Shown piece after piece: positions 11,851 through 22,417 of a DNA stretch of 64,000 nt. The notes under the pieces are model-generated. The model saw only the letters and a list, made by a program, of their open reading frames with translations. It made no database searches and was not told the DNA's origin. Location of the stretch: contig CM043790.1 of NCBI GenBank assembly GCA_023974075.1, positions 15,301,804-15,365,803 of the forward strand, read 5' to 3'. The translations under genes were made by a program, and so were the position numbers. This DNA is from Chaenocephalus aceratus. Its lineage: Eukaryota; Chordata; Actinopteri; Perciformes; Channichthyidae. The number at the start of each line of letters is the position of its first letter. Within the stretch, counting starts at the first letter, position 1.

Positions 11851-13253
11851 TATGGGGGTGCCCAACCAGTCGATCGCGGGGAGATTCCCAGTCGATCGCG
11901 AGATGTGTCTAAAAATAGAACAACAATATTCTGTTTTATCGTTAATGACCTATAACATAATCTTCCTGTGCCAGAATAATGCACTTGAACGCATCAAAGC
12001 TTTGTGATTGGCCGGCGTGACCCCATGTGTCGGGGCGTGGCTGGTGGGCAGTGCACTACATCGCTAACGTTGTCCGTGTCAACCTATGGTGTCAACCTGA
12101 CAGTCCCCACACAAACACGACCGCAATTATGGCAGAAGCAAAACATATATAATTTTAACTCCGAGTGGGAGGATGATTATTTTTGTATCTATTCCAATTC
12201 AAAGTCCATCTGTCTCATCTGCAATGCGAGCGTGGCTTTATCGAAGAAGGGTCTTTTAGGAGCGGCATTTCAAAACGGTGCACAAACGCTACGAGACGGA
12301 ATTCCCTCCTGATTCTGCCCTACGCTCCAAAAGGGGAGGGGCCTGAAAGGACTGCTAAATGCACAGCAGTCCATTTTCACCAGGCTCAACAACAAGAGCA
12401 AGGCTGCTACCATAGCATCTTATCGTGTCAGTCACGTTCTTTCAAAGACGGCGAAGTTGTGAAAGAAGCATTCCTGGAGGCTCCTGACGCGCTTTTGGGG
12501 GACAGTAAAAATAACAGTAGCATTTCAACAGGTTTTTGATATAATAAAAACTCAAGTTAGATACCGTTATTAATCAGCTGTAAGTTTTAGTTTGTTTGAA
12601 CTTATTCATTATAATTATTGTACAAAATGGTATAAGAATGCAAACTTAAATTGATTATAGTCTATTATCAATTCAGGTTAAGAAACTAGTGTTGCTTGCA
12701 TCCTATTTTAAAGGCATTTATTTGTATAATCTACTCAAATGCAACAAAAAAAGGGTTTGATTCTATTAATTTTGTCTTTTTTATTGCACGTTGGCAGCAG
12801 CTTCCTGTGTAGCTTCAGATCTGAGTTGTCTTATTAGTAAGCCTCATTTATACTTTTGTAGCAACACTATTTTTATATAATGGCAAAGAAAGGGTTAGAG
12901 TATTTTCTTTTTCCCTGTGTCATATGTGGCAGCACTGTTCAATGTTTCTTGAAAACATTACCCACTGTAGTATGTGACGTATGAATAAACTCCAACTCTG
13001 TATCAACAACACTGTTGTGTAACTTCAGTTAAATACTTGTATGTGTGTAGATTAGAAAGAGGTAAGATAAAGGATCTGCAGTATTTTATGAAGTATTAAT
13101 CGTACGAAGGTCAGTTTTATACAAGTAGAAGTGTGTATTTACCTGGTAGTAGGCTGTCAGTAATGGCTACGCCTCTCTATTTAGACTGGTAGATCTCGGC
13201 AGACTGGCAACTTTAAAAGTAGCTCTCGGTTCAAAAAAGGTTGGGCACCCCTG
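11851..13253. mobile_element. Nested hAT element with gtgcccaacc/ggttgggcac ends
   Basis: gggggtgcccaacc near 11854 and ggttgggcacccctg ending at 13253 form the termini. It carries an N-terminal hAT transposase relic (12129-12540). The remaining 700 bp is AT-rich and non-coding, so the rest of the transposase has been lost. Confidence 0.6.
12129..12540 (+). pseudogene. hAT (ZBED5/GTF2IRD2-like) transposase, N-terminal fragment
   Basis: The frame reads YNFNSEWEDDYFCIYSNS then SICLICNASVALSKKG, which is the BED-finger start of ZBED5/SCAND3-class hAT proteins. After a frameshift near 12265 a second frame gives EVVKEAFLEAPDALLGDSKN before a stop at 12537-12539. The catalytic RNase H fold and dimerisation region are absent, so it is inactive. 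Confidence 0.7.
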
Positions 13254-13923
13254 CCCTACCATAGATTACCCAACACAAATACTCCGTGGCCGCCACTGCC
13301 AACCCGTATTGCGCATGCGCAGATCTAAGATCCAGTAGAAATGATAAAAAAGTAAAAGTTTGCTGCTTATTGTTCAACTAGGCCAACATAGAGTCAAAGT
13401 GTATATGAGAGTGAGAGTGTGCTAATTAATATATTTGGCAGTTTGGAGTAAGTCTGTAAATTTGTTTGTGTGTGTGTGTTTCATGTATAGGCATCTCACG
13501 ATAATTAATTTTGTTGGAAATATTAATATTAATATTGTCGGCACCGTTGTATGACCATTTTAGACCACTGACATAATGATAATATATAATAATAATTCAA
13601 GTACATCCTTTCAAACTGCTAGTCACATCCTCATGTAAATGGCAATTTATCGAGTTTATTTTTATTTATCGTACGATAAGTCAACTAATTGCTTATCGCG
13701 ACAAAAACAAACATGTGTTTGACTTTCATTAGTGAATGAAACTGTGTGCCCTTTATAGTCTGTGTCCAATATTGTGTATTTGTATATATTGTATATATAT
13801 CCTATATATATATGCTAAGGTCCCGCTACTGACACGATAGCAGTCATTTCGTGCTCATATGTGTAATCAAACCCATGATACCCAAATCTCACTCCAGCCA
13901 GGTACCCAAAGTTGGCAACCCTG

Positions 13924-16819
13924 CAGTGTGGTCAGTGTGAACACATGAAAAAACCATGAACAATGGGAAACATATGTTCCCATAGTCCACTTTGGCAAGT
14001 GGTACTTAAATGCAATTATGGCATGAATCCAGTTTCGAAGGGGAAATAGAGATCCCTGATTAAATGTACATTAAGGTGGAACGTATATTTTGGACACAAT
14101 GTCCATAACAGCTTCTCTAATCAATTGTACTTCATCATTAAGTAATCCTACAGTAGGATGTGTGATGCAATTTTGGAAGCTTTCCATTTTTTTTTTTTAC
14201 ATCGGGTTACATATTCTATCCCTCAGTGAATCAGCAACCATCCCGGAAATGAAGCATGTAATAGCTTGTCTTGCACAATAAGGCTTTGTTTGATAACAAG
14301 CGATAGCGGCAGTGTGCTAGCTTTACATGCCAGAATTTCTTCCAACAGTCAGTGAGGAGCCAGGTTGCCACATGAGTGTGCTCCAACTATCACCACATAC
14401 TTGCAAAAATAAGTTGGATTGGTCAGATCTGTCATCTCTGTAATGTAAAAATACATTAAAACAGCAGCATACAGAGGAAAAACGTTGAGGACGAAGTTGT
14501 TTGTGACATTTATTTGGCACTTGTGGTATTTTGCTGTAAATGCGCATTCAAAAAAAAATCAGCTAAAACACAAATCAGCATTTTTCACCTCATATTCTCC
14601 CCTACTCTCCAAGCAAATCAATGCAGTTAATTTGCATAAATGTCAAAATATAATTAATTATCATACAAGGAAGCATGAATGAACAGTGCATCGGAATATT
14701 TTTTGCTTCTATTGCAGATAATAAAACGGAAAACAATTTCCATTGAGAAAAAAATAATTGTAACGATAAATGAACCATGACACACTCTATCTCCATAGCC
14801 AAAGCCAATTAGTGGGAGCGCTGGTGCTGCAAATGAAGTGCACAGGTCTTGAGCTGGACTCTCACAACTTTAACCCACATCAGAGTGTCACCTAGAGGCT
14901 CTAGTGAGTGTGTGAAACCCAGATGGAAACCCCCAACCCCAGGACTAGTATTAAGAGATGAAAAAGACATCTGAAAAACGGTTTTTATTTTTGGTTCATT
15001 TTGATACAGTTCCTATTTAAATATCATCTGATCCATTTGCCAAAGAGGGTTATATGAAAATAAATGAAGACAATTTGGCTAAATTCGTCATAAGGTTGCA
15101 ACAGGAAAAGGGCGCTGAAGTAAATGAAGCCCGATTGCCAGTTGGGAAAAGGTAAGGTTAAAAGTAGAGCAAACACACTGTCACTGGATCATAGCTGCCA
15201 CAAATGGCCTGAACTTTGAGACCTTGCAGGTGACAACAACCCTTTCAAAATAGGTCTGACCTAAATGAAATGTTTCAATTGTTTACCCAGACAGCAGAAC
15301 TGTAATGACAAAAGTATCAGTTTTTTTTTTTGCAGCAGCACAAAAATGTGAATGAGTTCTTCAATGTTCCCTGGCACAAATTCCGAGACCAAAAGCACAA
15401 AAGAGCACATACAGACAACCAAAACCACCCGAAGCCACGAAGATACACAATGATACAGGAAAGGCCATGGTTTTGAATGGAAGAGCTGTCCACATCCCGA
15501 GGCATTGGCATATCTCTGATCATAACCGCATAGCGTGATCCCAAAGGCACCAAGAGACCTCTAAAGCAATGCCACAGATGACTCCAGGCCCCTAACCACA
15601 CACCCTCCCATACTTTCAAATGCAGAGCAGAATGAAACTCTCCAAGTGTGATGTCAGTCCTTCCAAGGCCTTAAACCAGAGCAATGTGGTGACACAGAGT
15701 ACATACTCTCGCTACATCATGTCTGTCCTCCCTCCTTGCCTCCTTACCACCCTGCTCTAGTTCTTCTCACTGGTAAAATAGCTCCCACAGGACCTGTAGT
15801 AGAGGAGGTTTTCTCAACCTAGAAGTGTGGCTTTAGTTTCCTCTCCACATGTGAGCTGTATGGATGGTGGGGTTGGAAAAAATTCAGAAAATTGTATAGG
15901 ACAATGGACATTTTTTTTTAGCCAATTGTAAGAAATACTTGAAAAAGACCCAAAACACTGACTGCAGAATTTGAAACCAGTAAATGATATACAAAATGAT
16001 CTCCCCAATTCTCTCACTTTTCTCTGCTTTCAGTCATGTGAGAAAGAAGTGCTACCCCAAAGACCATTACTAAGTGTCTCAAAGTGTAAATACATCTGGA
16101 TCCAAAATCTCAACTCTGGAGCATCGTCCCTGCATGCATCTGTTTGCTGCAAGTCAGCCTCTTAAAAACAACTTGACAAGGAGACAGTGAAAGCTCAAGG
16201 GTCCTCATCACTGCGGCGCCACACATGTTGAACATACGTGTAGTTTGAGTCCATGAAGTGTGGGAGGCTGGAGGAGATGTGGCCTGGGATAGTTTTTACA
16301 CCTGCTTGGCTGCTGTGCAATGGAGCAGACACATTTTATGGAACATTATAAGACCGTTCCCCCTGTAGAGTAGACCCACTTATTATTAGACTGGCTCATC
16401 TGTGTCATTTGCTACACGTTGTCTGTCCAGATGGACAGTATAAATCCTGCTGCAGTATGTTGCAAGGTCAATAAGTATAATAATAATAATAATAATAACC
16501 TTTTCCAAAAGCAAATGATTAAACATGAGTCTCCCAATTTATAGTGGAAGAAAATGCAATACATTTCAATGGATTCACAATAGGTCTTTTACTGCCATCA
16601 TGTGATGGTTATTGGAATTACAACTGCAGAATGGGGCATCATGAAATGCTCACTTTTTGAGACTTGGATGTACACATAAAGTGCCTACCAACATCAAATT
16701 GTGACAATGTGATTTAGTCAGCAAACCTTTTTTAGCAGCACAAATTTGAAACCTGTTCTAGAAATTGAGTGTTGTAATATAATCATTGGCAAACATTTGA
16801 AAAAAAGGCACAGGAATAC
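13924..16819. other. Intergenic, nothing recognised
   Basis: No splice-bounded coding segment is visible. An ATA-type trinucleotide run lies at 16475-16498. The 14820-16240 part is less AT-rich, but no product is recognised on either strand. Confidence 0.45.
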
Positions 16820-17105
16820 ATGTGTGTTTGCGTGCGTGTGTGCGTGCGTGCATGTGTGCATGCGTGAGAGAGAAATAGATTATTATAGCTCAGGTAACTT
16901 TGATTATCATGAGTCATTATTATAAGAAAAAAATAAAAGTCATTTTTTATTTTTCCATTTCATTTTTCAATTGGTTTTATTGTTTCTGTCTACTATGTTG
17001 CATTGTTGGAGGAGCTCGGGACATACCATTTTCATTGCTATTCTACACTGTAGCTTATGTGCATTATGACAATAAAACCTTTGAATCTTGAACAATCTCG
17101 AATCT
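16820..17105 (+). mobile_element. GT-rich repeat and LINE 3' end with ttgaatc tail
   Basis: A mixed TG/CG dinucleotide run (16820-16868) precedes a LINE 3' end, recognisable by gacaataaaacctttgaatc and repeated ttgaatctt at 17060-17105, typical of Rex1/CR1-like fish LINEs. Confidence 0.55.
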
Positions 17106-17339
17106 TGTTTTCTAGCAGGATAATAATTATTTTTAAAACGTAAAAAAATACATTTGTCTGCCAATATTTAAAACTGTAAAAATAAGCATTATATAAAGCT
17201 TTCAGTTTCACTAAAAAACGGATTTAAATTGTGCAGTTGTTTGGCACTGATGGCTTTCCATAGTTAGTATTACTATGGTTACCAACGATGACTGGATGAA
17301 GTCCCGCCCTCAGGTTTGCTTTGCTCCGTCACTGCTCAC

Positions 17340-17458
17340 TCAAATTCCTGCACTCACGCCAGTTCACTTGTAAACACTGAGGTCAATTTAAGAGGATACG
17401 GCTGACAACAACCACGTCAATGAATTCCTCCAACTTTAATTTCACCTTTCATCCACCG
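17340..17458 (+). promoter_or_regulatory. Possible non-coding first exon or promoter region of cracr2a
   Basis: This stretch is less AT-rich than its surroundings and ends in a plausible donor (CCACCG|GTACGT at 17459). It could splice to the acceptor at 20056. No TATA box or other core element is convincing. This is a weak candidate based only on position and the donor. Confidence 0.2.
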
Positions 17459-19422
17459 GTACGTAACGTAAAACGTTTGACCCCCAACATGCCGTTAACT
17501 AAGTAACACTTTAGCTGAGCACTTTAGCCTTATAAACATGACTGTGTGCTCTGTTGCTGTAGCCTAATGTTACAACTACTTTCTACTTGTTCTTCATAGC
17601 TTAGCTAACGTTAGGTTATTTTAGGTTTATTTCTAAATGGGCACTCAGGCTTTACAGGAAGTTTCACAATATAATAAAGTTGTAACAGGGAAGGAAGAGA
17701 ACGTTTTATCTTGTTACACGTGTGACACTGGAACCTGTTGTCTGCCCTTGGCTCACTATAGCTTATCACAAGCCTCTCCACTTGCATTATGTTTACATAT
17801 TACACGCTTTTGGTGTTCTAATTACATTTCTTATGTAACAATTAGGCTACTTGACAGGTCTAACAGGCACATTGCAGTTCCTCAAAGACCACAGATGGCT
17901 GTTGAGTGTTGTTAAAGTTGGAAATGGTCGTGACCTTTCTTCAGGAAGTGGCGTAGCTTTACATTTCACAACTTAAATGAACTTGTTATACCTTAAATAC
18001 CTTCAGCATGTAAAACCAATCCAATATGGGTACTACTGAGCAACATCCAACATTATCAACTACTTTAATTTCACCTGTGCAACACAATTTATATTTTTGG
18101 AACTAAATCATGTGATAAGGTTAAGTGAGGATCTACTGCTAGGTTTAAATAAATACCTTTGTCATTCTTGTCAGCATCAATACAACCAACTTTTTATTCA
18201 ACTGCAGAAGGCACAAGTTGCCATTGTTTTCGTGCAAAAGAAAAGGAGTATTTTGCAGGAACATCTTACGGTCATGAAGACAAACCACAAACACAATGTG
18301 TCTCTCTGTAGGCCTGACCACAATATGAGTGTCATAAGCTAATGCACACTAAATACAAGAAACATTATATTGAAGTGACTATTTATCTTGAATCCTTATC
18401 AATTGATATATGTCTATCCTTTTAGTTGGTGTAGTTATGTTGCTTCAAACAGAGCTTTAGTTTCAGTTTGAACTTGTGTTGCTTAGCTAGTAGTGAGTGC
18501 TGTAGCTGTAACAGCTGTTCCAGGTCATAGCCTGAAACAGATAAGGTAACTGCATGCAAAGCAGTACTCTAACACATTTGAAAGTTGGATCTAAAGGAAA
18601 ATTATAGTGCAAATATGTTTATATTATGTTAACGAATGCTTGATTGCAATTTTGTGAAGTTAGACTGACATAATGGGGTATCAAATCATGTCCTTACGTT
18701 GCATCACAAATATCTTTGGAATTGAAAGTGTTTTTTATTGTCTGATATCTTTCTAATCTAGTCCTAAGTCACTGGCCACCTGTCTGTCACCATGTTTTAA
18801 CAAAGGAGCCATACACATGTTTAGGGCTTCTGACTTAAAGAAGAGTCTGTTAAAGATAAGAATATTACAAGTGTATGCTTGAGGGAAAACAAACACCACA
18901 TCAACCTTTCACTACTTCATCTTAGTTCCCTTTCTTATTTCCTCGCTAATGCTTTACCGTTGTCTCTTGCTCATTGTGGGTTGCTGACGTTCCTCTGGAT
19001 GTGTGTCATGCCTGCAATATGTTTCACAATGTTTTGGCTCAAACTTCCAAGCATGACATATTAAGAAATGTTGAGATAAACCAAATGTTAACACTCACTC
19101 TGAAGAACAATTGTTTAATAAACAAATATATTATTTCCAGTATACTTCCATATAAGTGCTATATACTTACATTAAATACATTTCATATCAAATGTGTCAA
19201 CTAAAAAAGCTTCACTGAGCTTCATGAGCAAACAATATAGATGATATTTGTCTAGAGTTATCTAGAGTTATGTCTCTCACCCTGTATTCTCCTCTGTCTT
19301 TCCACTTCCTACATGCTTGTCTACTTTCTTCTGTTTGACTTATACCAGTCCCACAAGTCTACGTGTGCTTGGGTAAACACACTCGCACACTGTCTGATGC
19401 TTCTGTTCATGAATCGACTCAC

Positions 19423-19611
19423 GGTGCACAACAGCCTCCTGAAGGCAGTCTTCCACACCAGTGCCCCGTAGAACTGTAGTCCCCATGAAACCCACCACTA
19501 AGTGAGTTATATCAGTCAATATTTCCAGGTAGACAAGACCCTCCTCGTCATACCTCAACTTTCTTTTGAGTTTTGGTTCAACTTGTCTAAAGGCATTAGT
19601 CTCAGCGAGGG
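19423..19611 (-). other. Candidate exon or exon relic on the minus strand
   Basis: On the minus strand a pyrimidine-rich acceptor (ctttacttcag) precedes 189 open bases that end at a strong donor (CACC|GTGAGT). The frame is hydrophilic and exon-like (KLRYDEEGLVYLEILTDIT). The DEExxYLxxxxDIT pattern vaguely recalls SPATA7-like ciliary proteins, but I am not sure. It is a symmetric phase-1/phase-1 exon. No partner exon was found nearby, so it could be a relic, a piece of a dispersed gene or chance. Confidence 0.3.
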
Positions 19612-20056
19612 CTGAAGTAAAGGAAAAGAGCAGCAGTTGACTCAGATGTAGAGCACGCAGTGAGTGACATTGCACAAAATAATATAAATCAGACTGAAAA
19701 TGTGTGTGACAGATGGCGGAAAGAGCAAGAAAGAACAATAATGAATATATTGTTTCTCTAATTGTGTCATTAACAACATCATTTGTTTAAAAAGTGTTTT
19801 TTTGGCATATTTAGAACCCAACAAATCTAAAGTATGTTCCTTTTAAATGCACGCTAGAGGACACATTTATGATATATATATATTTTTTTAAGAATCTTTC
19901 TGATTTATGTAGTTTAAAAGTGCTTCCTTTTCTAGACCTCATATTTTGTATAATAGGTTTCTGATGCAGTACACTCATTTTTAAATGAATAGCTGTTTAT
20001 TGTGCGAGGAGCTGTACTTATTCAAACTGAAGACTCTCCTCCCGTCTCTCTCCTAG

Positions 20057-20238
20057 GTTTCATCGACTAATTAAAGAGGCGGTTGCTAAGAGATGACGCT
20101 CTGTGACATTGGTGAGAGCCTCTGATGTAGCGAAGCCTGAAGCTCCAATTCTCCAGGATCCTTTTCCTTTGGAAGCTCTGTCTGTGTGCCCTGCTCATGT
20201 GAAATATACGCTCTCGTATCAACGGACTCACAAATACC
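20057..20238 (+). promoter_or_regulatory. cracr2a 5' leader with short upstream ORF
   Basis: A pyrimidine-rich acceptor (ctctctcctag, ending at 20056) suggests that the first coding exon begins at 20057 and carries 182 bases of leader. An upstream ATG at 20093 opens a 10-codon frame ending TGA at 20123-20125, and an ATG-TAG follows at once. Such uORFs could dampen translation of the main ATG at 20239. The exon start is inferred only. Confidence 0.4.
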
Positions 20239-22417
20239 ATGGCAACTTGTTACTGCTCCTCGTGCCACGACCAACGCCAAGGTGGCCCGAACTTCAAGGC
20301 AAGGAGCGGCGGCGACGAGGCGAAGAATGGGGAGGTGGGACAAAACACTATTTTGGAGAAGACCCACGAGTTCTTTAAGATGTGTGACATCGAGAACAAG
20401 GGCTTCATCTCCCGACGGGATATGCAGGTGAGGATACTGATGCGAGGGCGACTGCCATAACTGCACAAGTATTACAAAGTAGTGTAAAAACTCACCGTTT
20501 GTTAAATGAAAGTTGGATTACAGTTAGAGGCATATTTACCACAGGAAAAAAAAGAAACATTTTGTTGAATCAATTGTGGTAAACTCCTTAAAAACAAAGC
20601 ATGAGCGCTGTTTGGACCACATTTAAGCATCCACAGTAAACGGGATCACTTTCACAGTTTCATAATTGTTTTCCTGCTTATTCATCCAGAGTGAGTATTA
20701 AACACAGGGACAGTCTGCACCCTCATTAATGCTGCTGAACAGGACAAAGATAGGACATGTGCACCTATTCAAAGCAGCATGAAAGAGACACAGAGAGCCA
20801 CCGGAAGCTTTGTCATGCAGCTACTCCACTCGCATTATTGTGCAGATTCACTCGCCGCTTGGATATTCCTCCCTGCCGCGGCTAATCCTTTGAAGAAGCA
20901 CTTGTAGGACTCTCGCTCCGAGGAGCATAAATACCCAGAGGGGAAGCTTTTGATCTGGTGTTTATGATAATAGCTTGGAAATTAGATGGCGAGCAGGAAC
21001 TTCTCACTTCTATTTATGTGACCGTCTGTTAGTGAAGAGTAAATGCAGTACTCAAGCAGTGCTTGTTACTCTTAGTTATATTTGTTTTACACTTTCCTTA
21101 CATCTGTTAGAGCTTGAAGAAGCTCAGTGAGAAGCACTGCTAACATTTATGGGCACTCTTGACAACCACAATAGTTCCACAGACTCACAGTCTTACCACC
21201 AATGCACTAGCTTCACAATGCTACTGTTTGCTGACATTAGGGATATGTTCTGCCCAGATAACACACTTTACAAGAACAGCTGATGGTCTTACACAGATCC
21301 TACCCTTTCCCGGTCCATTGGTCAACATTTTGCAGCAGTGTAAACACAGCATAAAACCCCAGCTGCTAACAGAGGTGTGGCTGTGTTAGCTTTGCGTCTA
21401 AATAATCCAACAGTATATGGTTAAATCGTTTTTTGGCAGGTTCTCATTCTGTCATGTCACTTTAGTTTCGGAGGAGCTGTCTCTCAAATATTATCTTAAC
21501 TTAACCCTTGTGCATCTCTTAATAAAGGTTTCTCTGGTATCTGTGACAAAAACAGTCGTCAAATGATGTATTGATAATTATTGATAACACATGTTTTTCC
21601 CATAGGATAAATATATTAGAAAATGTATCAATATGGTGGAAAATAGTAAATACATTTGAATTTTGTAGCCAGGGCTATAGATTTAAACTCTGATATCTTG
21701 GAGTGCTATAGCCTCATTGTCTTGATTGGTCATGGCTTTTAATAGGGAATTAGTTTGAATTCAGGTGTATATTTAGATTATTATTAATAATAATATTATA
21801 GGAGCTGAAGTTGAACCTTCAGAATTTGAGGATGCAAGAAACACAACCTGGCAAACATGTATCCTAATGCATACAGCATAGCCAGAATGATCAAATAATG
21901 AAAAGCCAAACATGTCCCTTTTGATAGAATGGGCTAAAGATATTGTGTTGAAGGACAGTCATTGTCTGTTCCTGCGGGGCTGCCCAGCGGTCACTTATTA
22001 AAAACTGTAGCTGCACTGCACTGATTCTAGCTGTTAGTTGCTTTAATTAGATGAGTGTGAAGCAATGTGTTGATTGAGACAATGCATGTCAATTAACCAT
22101 TTGCTGCTTAGAAAAAGAAAGAAGCTATTTGGAAAATAACTTTTCGGCTACTTTAGTTTAAAAATAACCACTCGTGTTTTCCTTTCCACTTGATGAGCTA
22201 CTGCACTAATGTCTGTGCTCTTAGGGCTCAAGTAGCAGTTGTTATAGCTACAGTAGGGTTAATGTTCTCGTCAGTAGCAGCTGTGTTTTGTGTCTTTTTA
22301 AATAGAGGCTGAACGCTGAGCTCCCTCTCAGTGCGGAGGAGTTGGAGAACGTATTTGATACCCTCGATTCTGACGGCAATGGATTTCTCACCCTCGACGA
22401 GTTCTCTTCCGGCTTTA
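20239..22417 (+). other. cracr2a: EF-hand pair of cracr2a (exons 1-2)
   Basis: The first loop ([12 protein letters not shown]) starts D-x-E-x-K-G and ends in Asp instead of the usual Glu at position 12, so its Ca2+ affinity may be weak. The second loop ([12 protein letters not shown]) is canonical, with Asp at 1 and 3, Asn at 5, Gly at 6 and Glu at 12. The intervening RLNAELPLS segment matches the spacing of the mammalian protein. The loops lie in separate exons joined by a phase-0 intron. Confidence 0.88.

Larger units (their letters stand above)
11008..13923. mobile_element. hAT-like element with TIR CAGGGTTGCCAACT
   Basis: The left end cagggttgccaact at 11008 and the right end agttggcaaccctg at 13910-13923 form inverted termini. 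Flanks cagtgtag and cagtgtgg match 7/8, as for a hAT target duplication, though the left copy is three bases away from the TIR. A second hAT-like element is nested inside. The 11210-11660 part is shared with 40840-41200 (inverted). Confidence 0.6.

Noticed and set aside
15317..15619. 100-codon minus-strand frame
   Set aside because: Tryptophan/cysteine-rich, with no recognisable domain and no flanking splice signals worth trusting.
5199..20000. parp11 exons, expected upstream of cracr2a from human gene order
   Set aside because: No WWE or PARP catalytic sequence was recognised. It is probably outside the window or moved.
20086..20468. Antisense frames over cracr2a exon 1
   Set aside because: Shadows of a GC-richer coding exon. 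The plus-strand EF-hand frame explains the sequence.
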